From Pyropia yezoensis (taxonomy: Eukaryota > Rhodophyta > Bangiophyceae > Bangiales > Bangiaceae), in contig CM020618.1 of NCBI GenBank assembly GCA_009829735.1, positions 29,488,894 through 29,552,893 on the forward strand: a stretch of 64,000 nucleotides of DNA, given 5' to 3'. The translations under genes were made by a program, and so were the position numbers. The number at the start of each line of letters is the position of its first letter. Positions within the stretch are counted from its first letter, which is position 1. This document shows positions 41,397 through 52,742 of this stretch, piece after piece. A model generated the notes under the pieces. It was given only the letters and a program-made list of their open reading frames with translations. It made no database searches and was not told where the DNA came from.

Positions 41397-44300
41397 GAGG
41401 AAGGACGACACGGGGTCGCTGGGGTAACCCTAGCAAGCCACCCCGGACTGCCGCGGGGAAAGCCCCACGGAGAGCGCGGTTGAGCCGACGCCGCATCAAC
41501 CCCCGGGTACACCTTCCGGCCCCAACGACACGGCGTCAGGGGATTGATGACCAACCTCCAAGGTTGGGAGGAGAGGACGGGAAGCCCCGTCGCATGGAAC
41601 CAGACAAGGGCCCTGTTTAGGATGCCCGAGCTACACCGGATATCGATGTAGGCCACGTTCTGTTCACCTTGGAGAACTTCAAGGTATCAGCCACACTGGG
41701 GGTTGACCCCCAGTCGACCCGGTCGAATTACCCCGTACTGGATACAGGGGCTGGACCTAACTTGATCAGGAAGGATACCCTCCCGGACAAGTGGCTCCCG
41801 CGAGTCAGAGTTGCTCGGGGACCCACGATCAAGGATGCGAATGGTCGTCTCATTCGTACGACCGCAGCGATGTCGCTGCAGGTCACCATCGGGGAGCTTA
41901 CTACGGAAGTTGAGTTCCTGGTATGTGAGACGCTATCTGTGCCCTGCATACTGGGGTGCACCTTCATCAACGTTCACGTTGATGCAATCAGGCCGGGCCG
42001 GAGGACCGTCGAGCTGCAAGAGGCCGACGGGACGAAGAGAGGACAGACAGCGATCGTCAGGGACCTGACGCTACAAGGGAGCCACGTTAACGTGGCTGAG
42101 GTATACGCAAGCGTAGAAGCGAAGACACTCCGGCTGGCCAAGCGGACTCGCTTTGAGCCGCTGTCGGAGAACGTCCTTTCGGTTAACTGTGACCTCACAG
42201 GCATCTGCAGAGTCCAGTCCAACCTACGAACCCACAAGCGCCATGGGTTGACCATGGCCAATGGTATCGCAGACCTCCCAGCAGGGGGGTCATCACTGCT
42301 GGTGATGGCGAACTATCGCCGTAAGGCAGTCACCCTCCCGAAGGGAAATATCCTCGGGATTGCCGAGCTCTACGAAGGAGATATCCTTACCCCTGACAAG
42401 GAAGGTCAAGTGGAACCACTTGAGGTGCTGGCGGTCGCCGAGACCACCGAGCGACAGCAACCCGATGACGGGACGCCTAACCCATCGGCGGCTCCGGCGG
42501 ACATGCCGCCAAAGGACCAAGAAGCCTTGAAGGCACTGGCCGAGGCTGACCTCGACCACCTTCCCCCTTCGGTAGCTGAAGGGGTACGACGGATGCAAAG
42601 AAAGCACGACGTCATGTGGACCGGCGGAGCGCAGGGTACCATTGGGGCAACCCAACACCGTATAGACCTGGTACCAGGTGCTCGACCAGCGCGGTCGCAA
42701 CCGCATCGTGCGGGACCTATGCAACGAGAGATCGTTGATGGGGAAGTGAAGAGGATGAGTGAAGCTAAGGTGATCCGACCTTCGATGTCGGAGTGAGGTG
42801 CCCCAGTCGTGATCGTACCGAAGAAGGATCAAACCCCTCGGTTTTGCATCGATTCTCGACGCCTCAACTTGGTTACCAAGAAGGACCCATACCCTTTACC
42901 AAGGATGGACGAGTGTACCGACTCGCTGGGGGAAGCCACAGTGTTTACCACTATCGACTGCAATGCCGGGTACTGGCAGATCCCAGTGGCGGAAGAGGAT
43001 ATCCCCAAGACGGCGTTCGTCTGTCACAGTGGCGTGTACGAGTTCCTTAGGATGCCCTTCGGATTGTCCAACGCCCCCGCCACATTCCAACGGGCCATCG
43101 ACATCATACTGTCGGGAGTCAAGCGGCGTAACTGGCTGGTGTACCTGGACGACGTCATCGTCTTCTCGCGTAACATGGATGACCATGTGGAACATGTCGA
43201 CGAGGTACTCACCCTCTTGCGGAACGCCGGGGTAACCCTGCGCCTCAAGAAGTGCGCCTTCTTCCAGCAGACGGTCGAGTATCTGGGTCACCAGATCACA
43301 CCAGGTAAACTGGGAGTGCTTGAAGCTAATACCCGGGCACTCCGGGATGCGCAATATCCAACCACCCAGACACAGCTGAAAAGCTTCCTGGGGATGTGCA
43401 ACGTATACCGACGGTTCGTCAAGGACTTCGCTCGTATAGCCAAACCGTTAACGGTTCTGACGAGCAGTGCCTTGCCAAAGGTACTCCAACCTCCCTCGCC
43501 CAGCGAGAAAGAGGCATTCGAGCTGCTCAAGCAAGCTCTGCTAGTCCCACCCGTGCTTGCGTTGCCGCATAGACGCGGGACCTTCGTCATCGACGTCGAC
43601 GCCTGCGACACCCAAGTGGGATGCACCTTGCTACAGGGAGAGACCATCATCGGTACCGATAATGCTATCCCGGACCTACATCCGGTAGGGTACTTCAGCC
43701 GGACACTCAACCCGGCTGAGCGTAACTATAGTTCCACCGAGCGCGAGTGCCTCGGAGTCATACGGGCAGTGCAACTGCTCCGGCCATACCTGGAAGGTTC
43801 CAGGTTCATCGTAAGGTCCGACCACGAACCTTTACGATGGCTTCTCAACCTTGGTGACAAGGATTCCGACAGCCACGGTCGGCTAGCCTGGTGGAGGCTG
43901 AAGATGGCCGAGCACGACTACCGGACCATATATAAGGCCGTCTCCACCCATCATCTGGGGGACGCGCTGCCGCGACTCGATACCCCAAGCGGGGATACCC
44001 GACAGGTGGACGAAGACATCCCGGTGGTACCGGTGTGCATGGTGGGTATTGCTACCCAAGGTATGGTTGACCATACCATGGCACACCTTGCGTGCCCGTT
44101 GACCCTCGCGGACTTCCGCGAGGCACAGGCCAATGACGATGACTGTAGACGTCATCGTGCTAACCTCCTGGCCGGCACGGCCGGCATCTTCTCCGAGAAC
44201 GAGGACGGACTCATATATCGGCGGGCACCCGCCGATGGACGGCATCAGGTCGTGGTTCCCGTGTCCTTACGGCAGGCCGTCATGGAACGAGAACACGAGA

Positions 44301-45571
44301 ACCCCACAGCCGGACACCCGGGGGGTTCGCGCATGTTCGCAGCAATGCGAAGGTTCTTCTACTGGCCAGCAATGGCCGTCGACGTAATCGACCACGTGCG
44401 GGGATGCCACCCGTGCGCACGGAATCGCATGAGTCTTCATAGGCGGGCATCCGCTATGAAACTGTTCCCCCCGGATGGACCCAACGAGCAAGTCGCTATC
44501 GACATACTCGGGCCGCTTCCGGTAACGGAAGAAGGGAACAGGTACATCCTGGTCATGTCGGACGGCTTTACTAAGCTGTCACGGGCTGTAGCAATCCCGG
44601 ACGATACGGCCTACACCATCATGAACGCAGTGGTTGACCACTGGATCAGTGCTTACGGAGTAATGAAGCAACTCCTCTCCGATAACGGAGCAAACCTTAC
44701 GTCAGCATTCTGCACTAAGGTCCTGGGCATGTTCGGTATCGAACTCCGTCGGGCATCCGACTACCACCCGCAGTCCAACGGGCAGGTGGAGCGGTTCAAC
44801 CCCACCATCGTCAAGATGCTCCAATGCTATGTGGCGGAACACACGAAGACGTGGGACAGGCTTCTGTCCGTCTTGACCCTGGCATACAATGCCAGGCCCC
44901 ACCAGAGTACCACCATTGCCCTCCTGGAATGGGTCATGCCGATGGGCGTCGGTAACCTGACGCTGCCACTGGGCAGATGCACTCGGTATGATATACCGAA
45001 GGGCCGACCAGCCGAAAAGATCCACTTAGCTTGGTTGGCCAAGCTATCGTGGATGATACCCGAGCTCAAGGGTGCCCTTGACCGTACACAACTTCGATAC
45101 AAGAAGAACTTTGACGCCCGGTTACGGGTACGCAACGCAACCCTGGTAACAGGTGACTGGGTCTACATCAGACACCAGAAGTTCCCAGGGAACAAGCTTA
45201 TGCAACCGTTCAAGGGACCGTACCAGATCTTACACAGAGATGATCACTCTGTCATCCTGCACTCCGATACGGAGATACAACGCATCAACCTCAACGATGT
45301 GACACCTGCTCCGAAGCCGGAACAGCCTCAGCCGGTACCGGCTGGGTTGCTACATGAAGCTCTTACAACCCACCGGTCAGATGACCCGGTGGGACCGGAT
45401 GGGATTCCATACAAAGTAGAGAGTGTGGTCGGACACACCGACCCGGACCTACCAGGACCCTGGTACGTCAAGGTGATGTGGGTCGGATACGACTCACCCA
45501 CCTGGGAACAGGCGGCGAATATACCCCGCCAACTCCTCATGCCTTACATGAGGCGACGACGCCTACTGTAA
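41393..45571 (+). pseudogene. Pro-pol of element C with two in-frame stops
   Basis: One -1 frame holds the protease (DTGAGPN near 41745), RT (YLDD near 43141), RNase H (DVDACDTQ near 43593), the integrase zinc domain (near 44290-44420), the D,D,E core (DILGPLP near 44500, DNGANLT near 44680, NGQVERF near 44775) and a chromodomain-like end (VKVMWVGYDSPTWEQAA near 45470-45510). TAG at 41618-41620 precedes the protease core. TGA at 42794-42796 sits in SE-stop-GAPVVIVPK, where most gypsy RTs have Trp. Otherwise the frame is intact, so the element died recently or is rescued in trans. Unlike element A, protease and RT share one frame. Confidence 0.9.
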
Positions 45572-46052
45572 CAACCCAACTGACACCGACTTCGGCTGTT
45601 GGGGGGTGAGGCTTATGCCTACCAAGTAGGGTGTCACATGGACTCGGCAAGACTTAGGTTCACTTAGTTGGAGCGGACTTAGGCAAACTAAGTAAGCTAC
45701 TGACTTTTACAAGTTTACTTGAAGGAGATGACTAACTCCGAAAGTTTCAAACTAACCTGAGGCTTACACCAATGTAAACCTTCATCCATGGGACAAGTGA
45801 CGGACCAAGGAAGGTTGACCTTCATGAGTATTAACCAACCAGGATGGGTTGGGGGAGGCGGGAAAGAACCGAGGCAAGCCACGACTAAGACAGACGGGGT
45901 ACTCCCCAATGGCAGGCATTGGTATCATGCAAACGCCCCAGCGGGGGATGAGTTTATACTCACTACTACCCGGCCACCATAAGGGTTAGCGGGGCCCTCT
46001 CCCTCACAAACAATAGCACTCCTCAGTGGGTAGACCCACTGCCCGAGGGAGG
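45572..46052. other. Spacer between convergent pol and opposite-strand ORF of element C
   Basis: No ORF. It contains short inverted and direct copies of CTTAGGTTCACTTAG / CTTAGGCAAACTAAG around 45647-45690, which could be a transcript-end structure shared by the two convergent units. Function is inferred only from position. Confidence 0.4.
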
Positions 46053-48392
46053 TCACTCACGCGTAAGCGCGTATACCTCCATGCTCCACCGGTCGGCAAT
46101 CTCACGACGGTCAATCACCCGAGTTACCTCGGTGCATAGTTGAACGAGGGTGCTGCGGCCAGCTTCCACGTCCTCCAGAGCTGTCTGGAGGCGGTCAAGC
46201 ACGCCACAGAAGCAACGCGCTGACCCAACCAGCGCAGCACCTGGGGGGATATCCCCCCAGCTAATAGAGAGACCCTCCCGCATTGCGCGGGCAACAAGGG
46301 CGTCAACGCCCTCATACCAGAGACGGGGACCCCCGTCACGCATGACAGGGGCGGGAGGTGACACTGGCGCAGCCAGAGGAGCCACAGGAGCCGACACGGC
46401 TACTACCGCAGCCGGTGGCACCTGTTACGAGGCCCGGTAGGACCCTACTGAAGGGGCCCCACCGTAAACCCGGCGGGGCTCGGCCCGACGACGGGACACC
46501 TCACGCTCCCCACCCGCAGAGCCCCACTCTCGGGGACGACGGCCAACCGCCGCCGGTATCGGGTTACCGAACCGCGGGGCAAGGACCTGAAGAGGGTCAT
46601 GGATAACCATGGGAATACCCAGGTCAGCAACAGCCTCGGTGGACGCCCACCCATGGCAATTGGGCTCACCCGGCTGAGTACGCCGGATACGCAACGAGTG
46701 AAGAGGCAAGGGGGAAGCCCCAGCCTGCGGGTCCCGGTACGGGGGAAGGGCCAACACCCCAGCCCAGTTCACGGCATCGTGAACAGCCAGCAGGGACTCG
46801 AACTCCCGGGCCAACCCAGTCTTGGCGGCTATCATGTCCACGCCAAACTGCGCGATGTGCCGACGGACACCCGTCGAAAGATGAAACAGGCGCCCCTGCC
46901 GGCGGACGGACAGCAAGAAGGAGGAAGCCTGCCCGAGGGTAACCACAAGGGTGAAGGTACCCTGCAACGGGTGGACCGGCCGGGAGGCCAACACACTCCC
47001 GAAGTATCGGAGGCAGGAGCCGGTGTCAAACCGGAAAGCAGGGGCGGGTTCCCACCCCTCCTGCCACAGAGGCGGGCGCACGGCAGTGTACACCGGCGCG
47101 CGACCGTTACCGGTCTGCAACGCACACGTTATATCGGTGCGGAACGCATCCGCCATGACACCATGGTTGCGTCGCCAGCTCGACGCTGACTTCAAACCCG
47201 CCATAGGCGGGTACGGAGCCGTCAACGCCAGGTACGGGGATACCCCCGGGAAGTACTCGAACCCGGGATACCGGCCGGTACCACCCACCGTCTCCCCAAA
47301 CGCAACCGGCTCCGCCGCCGCCGCAATCCCCCGAGCACTAGCCGGGTAGTCAACCTCCCGCGGCAACGCGGGGGCAATCAAGTCGCATATCCCGAAGGCG
47401 GAGTCGAGGTAGACCTCACCCCGCCCAATCCGGGTGCGCCAGAGCTGCGCATGCCGGTCGTCCGGCTGGCTCAGGATCCAATGATGCTCCACTCGGACCG
47501 CGTTCGGCTGGTTGACCAGCCGCACCAACTCCCGCTCCCAACTCGGGTCCACCTTGACGCGCCGGGAGGTCTCTCCAGGGAGACGCGGCTGGTGGAAGTC
47601 CACCCGCATCCGCCCAGCGGACTCCATCGACTCTTGCACAGTCATGCCTCGAACCCGAGCCACCAAATCGGACATCGACATGGCGGGTTGACCCGCCGCC
47701 ACGGCGACGCCGCCACCCAACGGGGCAACCCGGGCAGGACCAGGAAGAATCGGGGGCGCCGGGGGATGCCCCACCGGCAGATGGGCCGGTGCCGGAGGTG
47801 CACGGGGCCGAGGAGGAAGAAGAAGGGCGGGCGCCCGCCCGGAGTAGCTCCCGGAGTCCACTGCCATCGGGGTACACATTTCTTGACCACCAAGCGTCCG
47901 CGGCACCGCGGGCAGAGCATCGCCGCCACCCGGGCCCGACGTGGGCACCACGGGGGCGGCAGGGGTAGACCCGTTACCCGCCGACGCGGACACACCCACC
48001 GGGCGCGCACCCGCGCCGTCTTGACCCGCCGGCTCGGCTGGGGTGCGGCCACGACCATCCGCCACGCCGGCGACGCCGTCTTGAGGTAGAGTCGCGCCGG
48101 CACCGGCGACAGAAGCCATCCTGGCCGCCGGAGGAGTAGCGGTAGAGGCCACCGCTGCACGCGGTTGTCCGCCACCCGACGGAGCCGTCGTGCCGCTGCA
48201 CACGGACGACAATCCGCCCGGCGCTCCTTCCGGGGCCACACGAACGGTCACCCGGTCGTCCTCGCCCTCCGACGAGCTCGCCAAGAAGCACTCGGCAGCG
48301 GTGGCGGAGACGGGAACTTCGTCCTGCATCACCTCCTCCTCCTCCTCAAGCAGGAGGTCGTCCTCGCCCCCGGGTACCTGGGGGTCCGACAT
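46053..48392 (-). pseudogene. Opposite-strand ORF (aORF) of element C, one in-frame stop
   Basis: From the ATG at 48392 (MSDPQVPGGEDD) the frame is open for 655 codons to a TAA at 46425-46427. It then continues in the same frame to 46053 with a helical tail. An acidic N-terminus (DDLLLEEEEEVMQDE) is followed by ~200 low-complexity residues and then a structured Arg/Trp/His-rich middle. Segments LRYFGSV, RRQGRLFHL, and EFESLLAVHDAVNW line up with the element A ORF. No catalytic motif is seen. It lies between pol and the 3' LTR inside an element with perfect target duplication, so it is an integral part of the element and not host DNA. Function is unknown. Confidence 0.7.
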
Positions 48393-48449
48393 GGTGAAAC
48401 CGGGGTAGCAGGGGCGTCCCGTGCCAGAAAGCCGCAACCGGCTCGACCT

Positions 48450-48671
48450 GGTACGAGGAACGCTCGCGCGGACGAGCCAGGGAAGCGCGGGCACCCGCGC
48501 TTATAACCACACAGCTCAGCACGAGCGATACGGCAGCGCGGGACGACCCACGCCAGCCCAGGTACGAGGATCGCTCGCGCGGACGAGCCAGGGAAGCGCG
48601 GGCACCCGCGCTTATAACCACACAGCTCAGCACGAGCGATACGGCAGCGCGGGACGACCCACGCCAGCCGA
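48450..48671 (-). repeat. 111-bp tandem duplication upstream of the element C aORF
   Basis: Two nearly identical 111-bp units (48450-48560 and 48561-48671), with the start of a third. Each carries, on the minus strand, a TTATAAG box within GTGGTTATAAGCGCGG. They lie 60-280 bp upstream of the ATG of the opposite-strand ORF, so they look like a duplicated promoter for it. Confidence 0.85.
48501..48617 (-). promoter_or_regulatory. Duplicate TATA boxes for the opposite-strand ORF of element C
   Basis: TTATAA at 48501-48506 and 48612-48617 (palindromic core, read on minus as TTATAAG). The first lies about 110 bp before the ATG at 48392. Promoter activity is inferred. Confidence 0.45.
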
Positions 48672-49054
48672 GCTACGAGGGCGCTCCACCCAGGCACCTG
48701 GACCGGAGCCACGCCCCCCCCACACGGGGCAATCAAGGGGGGTCACCCCCAACCGCCCCCCACTCAATCGTCCACACGAGAGGGGCCCCCCTACCACCAG
48801 ACACCTGGTGGCGGATCCGCTTGCACCACCCCTCGGAAAGGGGGGTCGTGAACAGAAACCCGCATCGGGAATTTAACGGTCCGGAAAATGGATCGTGTGT
48901 GTACCACACAAAGGGGGGCACCCCCCTCAGACAACCTCGAAAAGGGGTGTCTGTCGCGACAGGGCGCAAAGCCCCACCCGACTGGTAAACGGTCACGCGA
49001 CCCACTTACATTCGGTAACCCGAATGCAACTCGACCCGAGGACGGGCCGAATCT

Positions 49055-49064
49055 AAGGGGGGGA
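49055..49064 (+). other. Polypurine tract of element C
   Basis: AAGGGGGGGA lies two bases upstream of the 3' LTR start at 49067. Confidence 0.75.
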
Positions 49065-49066
49065 TA

Positions 49067-49430
49067 TGTAGCAACATGGTCGGCCGTATTGTGACCCTAA
49101 TATTAGGGGGGCTACTTCTAATCCTTGGCTTTCAATTTGAGAGTCCGTACTGGTCACGGCATCTATAAGTTATGTATGACCAGAGGGACTTGCATCTTGG
49201 GGTGGAGGGTAGTTAGTAGTGTCTCCGAGGGTTTATAACGAGGGGGCCGGCGGCGAATCCACCGCCGGCCAAGGCAGAACAACAAACCCCTCCCATTTGG
49301 GCTCCCATCTTGGTCCCGTGGCTTGCGCTTCAAGGACAGCAACCTTGGCCTCCCGGTGACGTTGGTGCCGATCCCCCGTGGTGAGTGTTCCCTGAGAGTG
49401 GACGTGTAGCGGATACCCTATTGTGCTACA
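49067..49430 (+). repeat. 3' LTR of element C
   Basis: 364 bp, about 97.5% identical to the 5' LTR, same TGTAGCA...TGCTACA ends. It is followed directly by the target duplication GTTGT (49431-49435). Confidence 0.95.
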
Positions 49431-52400
49431 GTTGTCCTCTCGCGTTTCGGCGTGGCGCCTCTGCAAAAGAGTCGTGTACCCGTTCATGACCTCGTCATTC
49501 ATCCACTTTCCCGGCAGTAGGTTGGAGACGTTTCTCAGGCTGAGGGGCACAGCGTCAATGTACGTGATCGGCAACAGCGCAGAAGCGCACCTGGCACGGA
49601 ATATGGCATTGACTGCAGTCATAGCTGCCTGCGTGAGCCGAGATGTGGGGTCAGAGGTGTCTTCCGCCACCGGTTCCTCGTCCTCGGACTTACTCTCGGC
49701 AGACGGTACGATATACGCAATAAGAAACTGCCACCTACAACGCGTCTTGGGAACTCGGGCACGCCAAGAATCGACACCTCTGACAACGTACAGCCCTACT
49801 GCTGCGAGGGGCGCCGGCAGCACTTCGGCGCCGTTGCCGTCACGACGGCGTGCGTCCGCCACACCACGGATGGCGTCATTGCCTTCCTCATGCGGCGCAG
49901 CGTCGGCCACATCACGGGCCGGTTCCTCCGGGGAGATCTCGATACAATCTCCTTCAATACTAGGGGCAGCGTCTTTCACATTGCGGACAGGCGATGACAG
50001 CAAGAAAGTCGGTGCCATTGCCGTCAGGGAGTGGCGTCAACGCACGAACCTTGCTGATCTCCATCGCTCCTAGGCGCACCCTCGCCACTTCAGGCGAGTG
50101 TCTTCGCCAGCACCAACCGTCGCGTCTGGTAAAGAGTCGCTGCTTGAGCAGGTGCCGCTTTCTCCGGCCGCGTTGTTGATCTCGTCCCTCGAGTACTCAG
50201 AGTGGCTGCTTTTCATGCTGCCGACAGGGCTCACCGTGTCAACCACCGGGCCATTTTCACCGCCCGATGAGTCACCCGCAGCAAGATCTCCGCGGCCACC
50301 CGTGGGCGCGACACCAGCCGGGCCAGGGACAGTGTCCAAGTTGGGCACCGTGAAGAAGGTTGAAAATAGCTTCGAGCACGCCCACTGCAGAGCTTTCTCG
50401 GCGTCTAAGGGCGTCCACATTCCGCGGGTCGTCTCTGTTGGCGCCGGTGGTGGCGAAGGGCGTTCAACGAACGGGACAACGGCAAATGCCAGGGACTTTT
50501 TTGCCTCGCCCACAATCAGCGCTACGTCTTCATCGCTGGCAGCGCGTACGCGATGTCGAGGAACCGCGCGCTCAGTCGCGTTACGAACCGCGCAGGCGTT
50601 CGTTATAAACAGGTCCACCCGGGGAGCGTCCATCCCGGGTCACAGCATAGGAAGAATGCGCTCCTGCAACACTGCCAAGAATTGGCCGTTCATGAGCACG
50701 CACTCAAAGCGCCCGCCGTCCGCCTCTCCCTCGCTGCAGTTGCTGCATGTGAAAGCCACTTCGGGGATCACGAGGGACTCGACAAACTCTCCAACTGCAT
50801 CAGACAATAGCTGCCGCGCCTGGCCGCACTCTCCTTCTCTGTATGCGCCAGTATTCCGCAGCACGCTCGTCCGATACTCCGCCGCAGCGGCCATGGTCGA
50901 GCGTCTAACGACGCAGATGTCAAAGACGCAGTCAAGGAAGAAAGGAGTGTACACCGTGTCTCGCATTGCCGCAAAAAAACCGTCCTCAGCGCCGTCGTAG
51001 AGGACGACGTGGCCAGCGCTGCAGGTTCAGACGCCAGCAATTATCTGCAGCCGTCCACAAATGGTGAAAAGCAGAGCCAGCGATCCCACAACCCTCTTGC
51101 CTTGGCGCTCCAGGCCGCACACCCAGCACGTCTCCTCGCAATGCACCGGCACTAATTCTCGCCCCTTCCCGTCATCCCGGAGCCTGTCGAGCGTTGCGCT
51201 GTACGAGTCGAAAAAGGCCACCTCCGCAGGACAAGGAAGCATGTTTCTCTCGCGCCGCGTTAGCGGCGGCGGCGGCGCAGTGGTAGGAAGTGAAGTGGTA
51301 CAGCCAGGGGTAGCTTCGGATGACCGGCGCGATTGCAGCTCGTTCTCCTCCTTCAGCAGCGCGCCTGGTCCAAACTGCAACTCGTCGATGCGTTCCACCT
51401 CTGCTCGCACTGCTGCAGACGACGCCTCAGGATGCATGACCTTGTTCACTGCCTTTGCGTGGATGCACCCCCATGGCCGTGTTTGGCAACGCATCTGACA
51501 GCACGTCGCAAGGTGGAACTTGTTCGCCGTGCGCCGCACTATCACAGGTGTCCAAACGTCATTGTAGAACTCTGCGTAGAAAGCAACGATGTTGCGCTCG
51601 CCCGAGTTCGAGGCGTAGTACGTGATGGTACCGACCGGTGCGCCTTCTTCGCGGCACTCCGGCGGCCCAAGCAAGTCCGGGAACGCAATGAAAAGGTCGT
51701 GAAGGGTGGAAGGACGCACGGCCTCGCGGAGTTGTTCGACAGCTCGCAGTAGTGCCGAAGCGTGTCGGCAGGTGCAGCTCCGTCCCAGTGGCGCTTGCAT
51801 TTGTGCAAACTCCATCTGACGGCCACGAAGGGAACAGCGTCCAATCTCAAGCACTCCAGCCCAGCTTCACAGCGCTAACCGCAAGACGTCCTCGTGCTGA
51901 AGCAAAGTTGCGATGGCGTCAAACGCTTCAACGGTAATCATCGCGAGAGCTTTATGTACGGTCAAGGAGGGTAGAGACTGCTTGGTTGCCAAACGCGCCG
52001 TCACGTCGGCGGCAGCTCGCAGTTGCCGCGAGAATACGCGGAACAGGGTTTCCTCGTCGGTGGGAGCGCAAGTGGCGGCATCAGGACATGCTGGAGGTGC
52101 CGGGGGGGGAGGACGCACAGCGCGTAGTAGAGGTTGAGCAGAAGACTTCGTAGATCCTTCAAGAGCTTCGTGTAGAAGTCGGTGAGGCGTTGGCGACGGC
52201 GGTTCCGCTGGCGCGGAAGAGGATGGGGCAGCAGATGACGTTGCCGAGCTGTGAGCTCTTTCAGCCTCATATGTGGCAGCCTCACTTCCTGCGCCATCGA
52301 AGCTGTCAATGCGCATCCGCTCCTCCTCATCGGGCGCCTCAACTGCCTCGGGGACTTGTCCACCCCTCGGCGCGTCCCCTTCCTTAGGCCTGCTCAAATC

Positions 52401-52742
52401 GTAAGCCAGTTCATCGCCGCGTGTCGTCCCCTCGGTTGGAAAAGCCGCCCCCGCGGGCGCAACAGCACCGGCTTGGCCAGCAGCATTACCCGGCGTGGCC
52501 CCACTCTTGCTCTTCGACAAAAAGTGTACATTAGGGGTTGCCCCTGCAGCGCCGACGGAATTCGCAGACCCCTGTTGACAAATGCGCTCAACGGCAGTCT
52601 CGTCCCCATCCTCCTCCGCGTAGCTTACATCGTCCTCATCCTCCGCGTCGGTGGCAGCGTCCCTCTGATTCCTCTGCTCCCTCGCAATGCGCTCCACGAC
52701 GTCAAAGTCGACGCGAGTTGTACGAAGACGACCCAAGCACAA
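49431..52742 (-). pseudogene. SWIM-like/Ulp1-like protein, N-terminal part
   Basis: One minus-strand frame runs from 52742 to 49431, about 1100 codons, interrupted only by stops: TGA 51867, TGA 51027, TGA 50640, TAG 50070, TGA 50037. The first ~290 codons are acidic and low-complexity. The next part has a Cys/His cluster CQMRCQTRPWGCIH (SWIM-like, near 51480) and VHCEETCWVCG (near 51120). Segments VYTPFFLDCVFDICVV and YREGECGQARQLL follow. At the end is LLPGKWMNDEVMNGYTTLL, the entry helix of a Ulp1/C48 protease, which continues at 38630 beyond element C. It could be a transposon-encoded accessory protein or a decayed host gene. An upstream extension in another frame (about 53000-52745) is possible. 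Confidence 0.65.

Larger units (their letters stand above)
38631..49430 (+). mobile_element. Ty3/gypsy retrotransposon, element C, structurally complete
   Basis: 10.8 kb between two 364-bp LTRs (38631-38994 and 49067-49430), flanked by a perfect 5-bp target duplication GTTGT (38626-38630 and 49431-49435). Internal order: PBS, gag, protease-pol in the -1 frame, an opposite-strand ORF, a 111-bp tandem duplication, PPT. The LTRs differ at nine positions (six C/T), about 2.5%. It carries four in-frame stops, so this copy is probably non-autonomous. It is inserted in the catalytic domain of a Ulp1-like pseudogene. Confidence 0.95.

Noticed and set aside
22001-50642. Reassigned or read-through TGA codon as the reason for many in-frame TGAs
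   Set aside because: TAG and TAA occur in the same way in the same frames, and RTF1 and the Cys-rich genes use TGA or TAG as normal stops; mutational decay is simpler.
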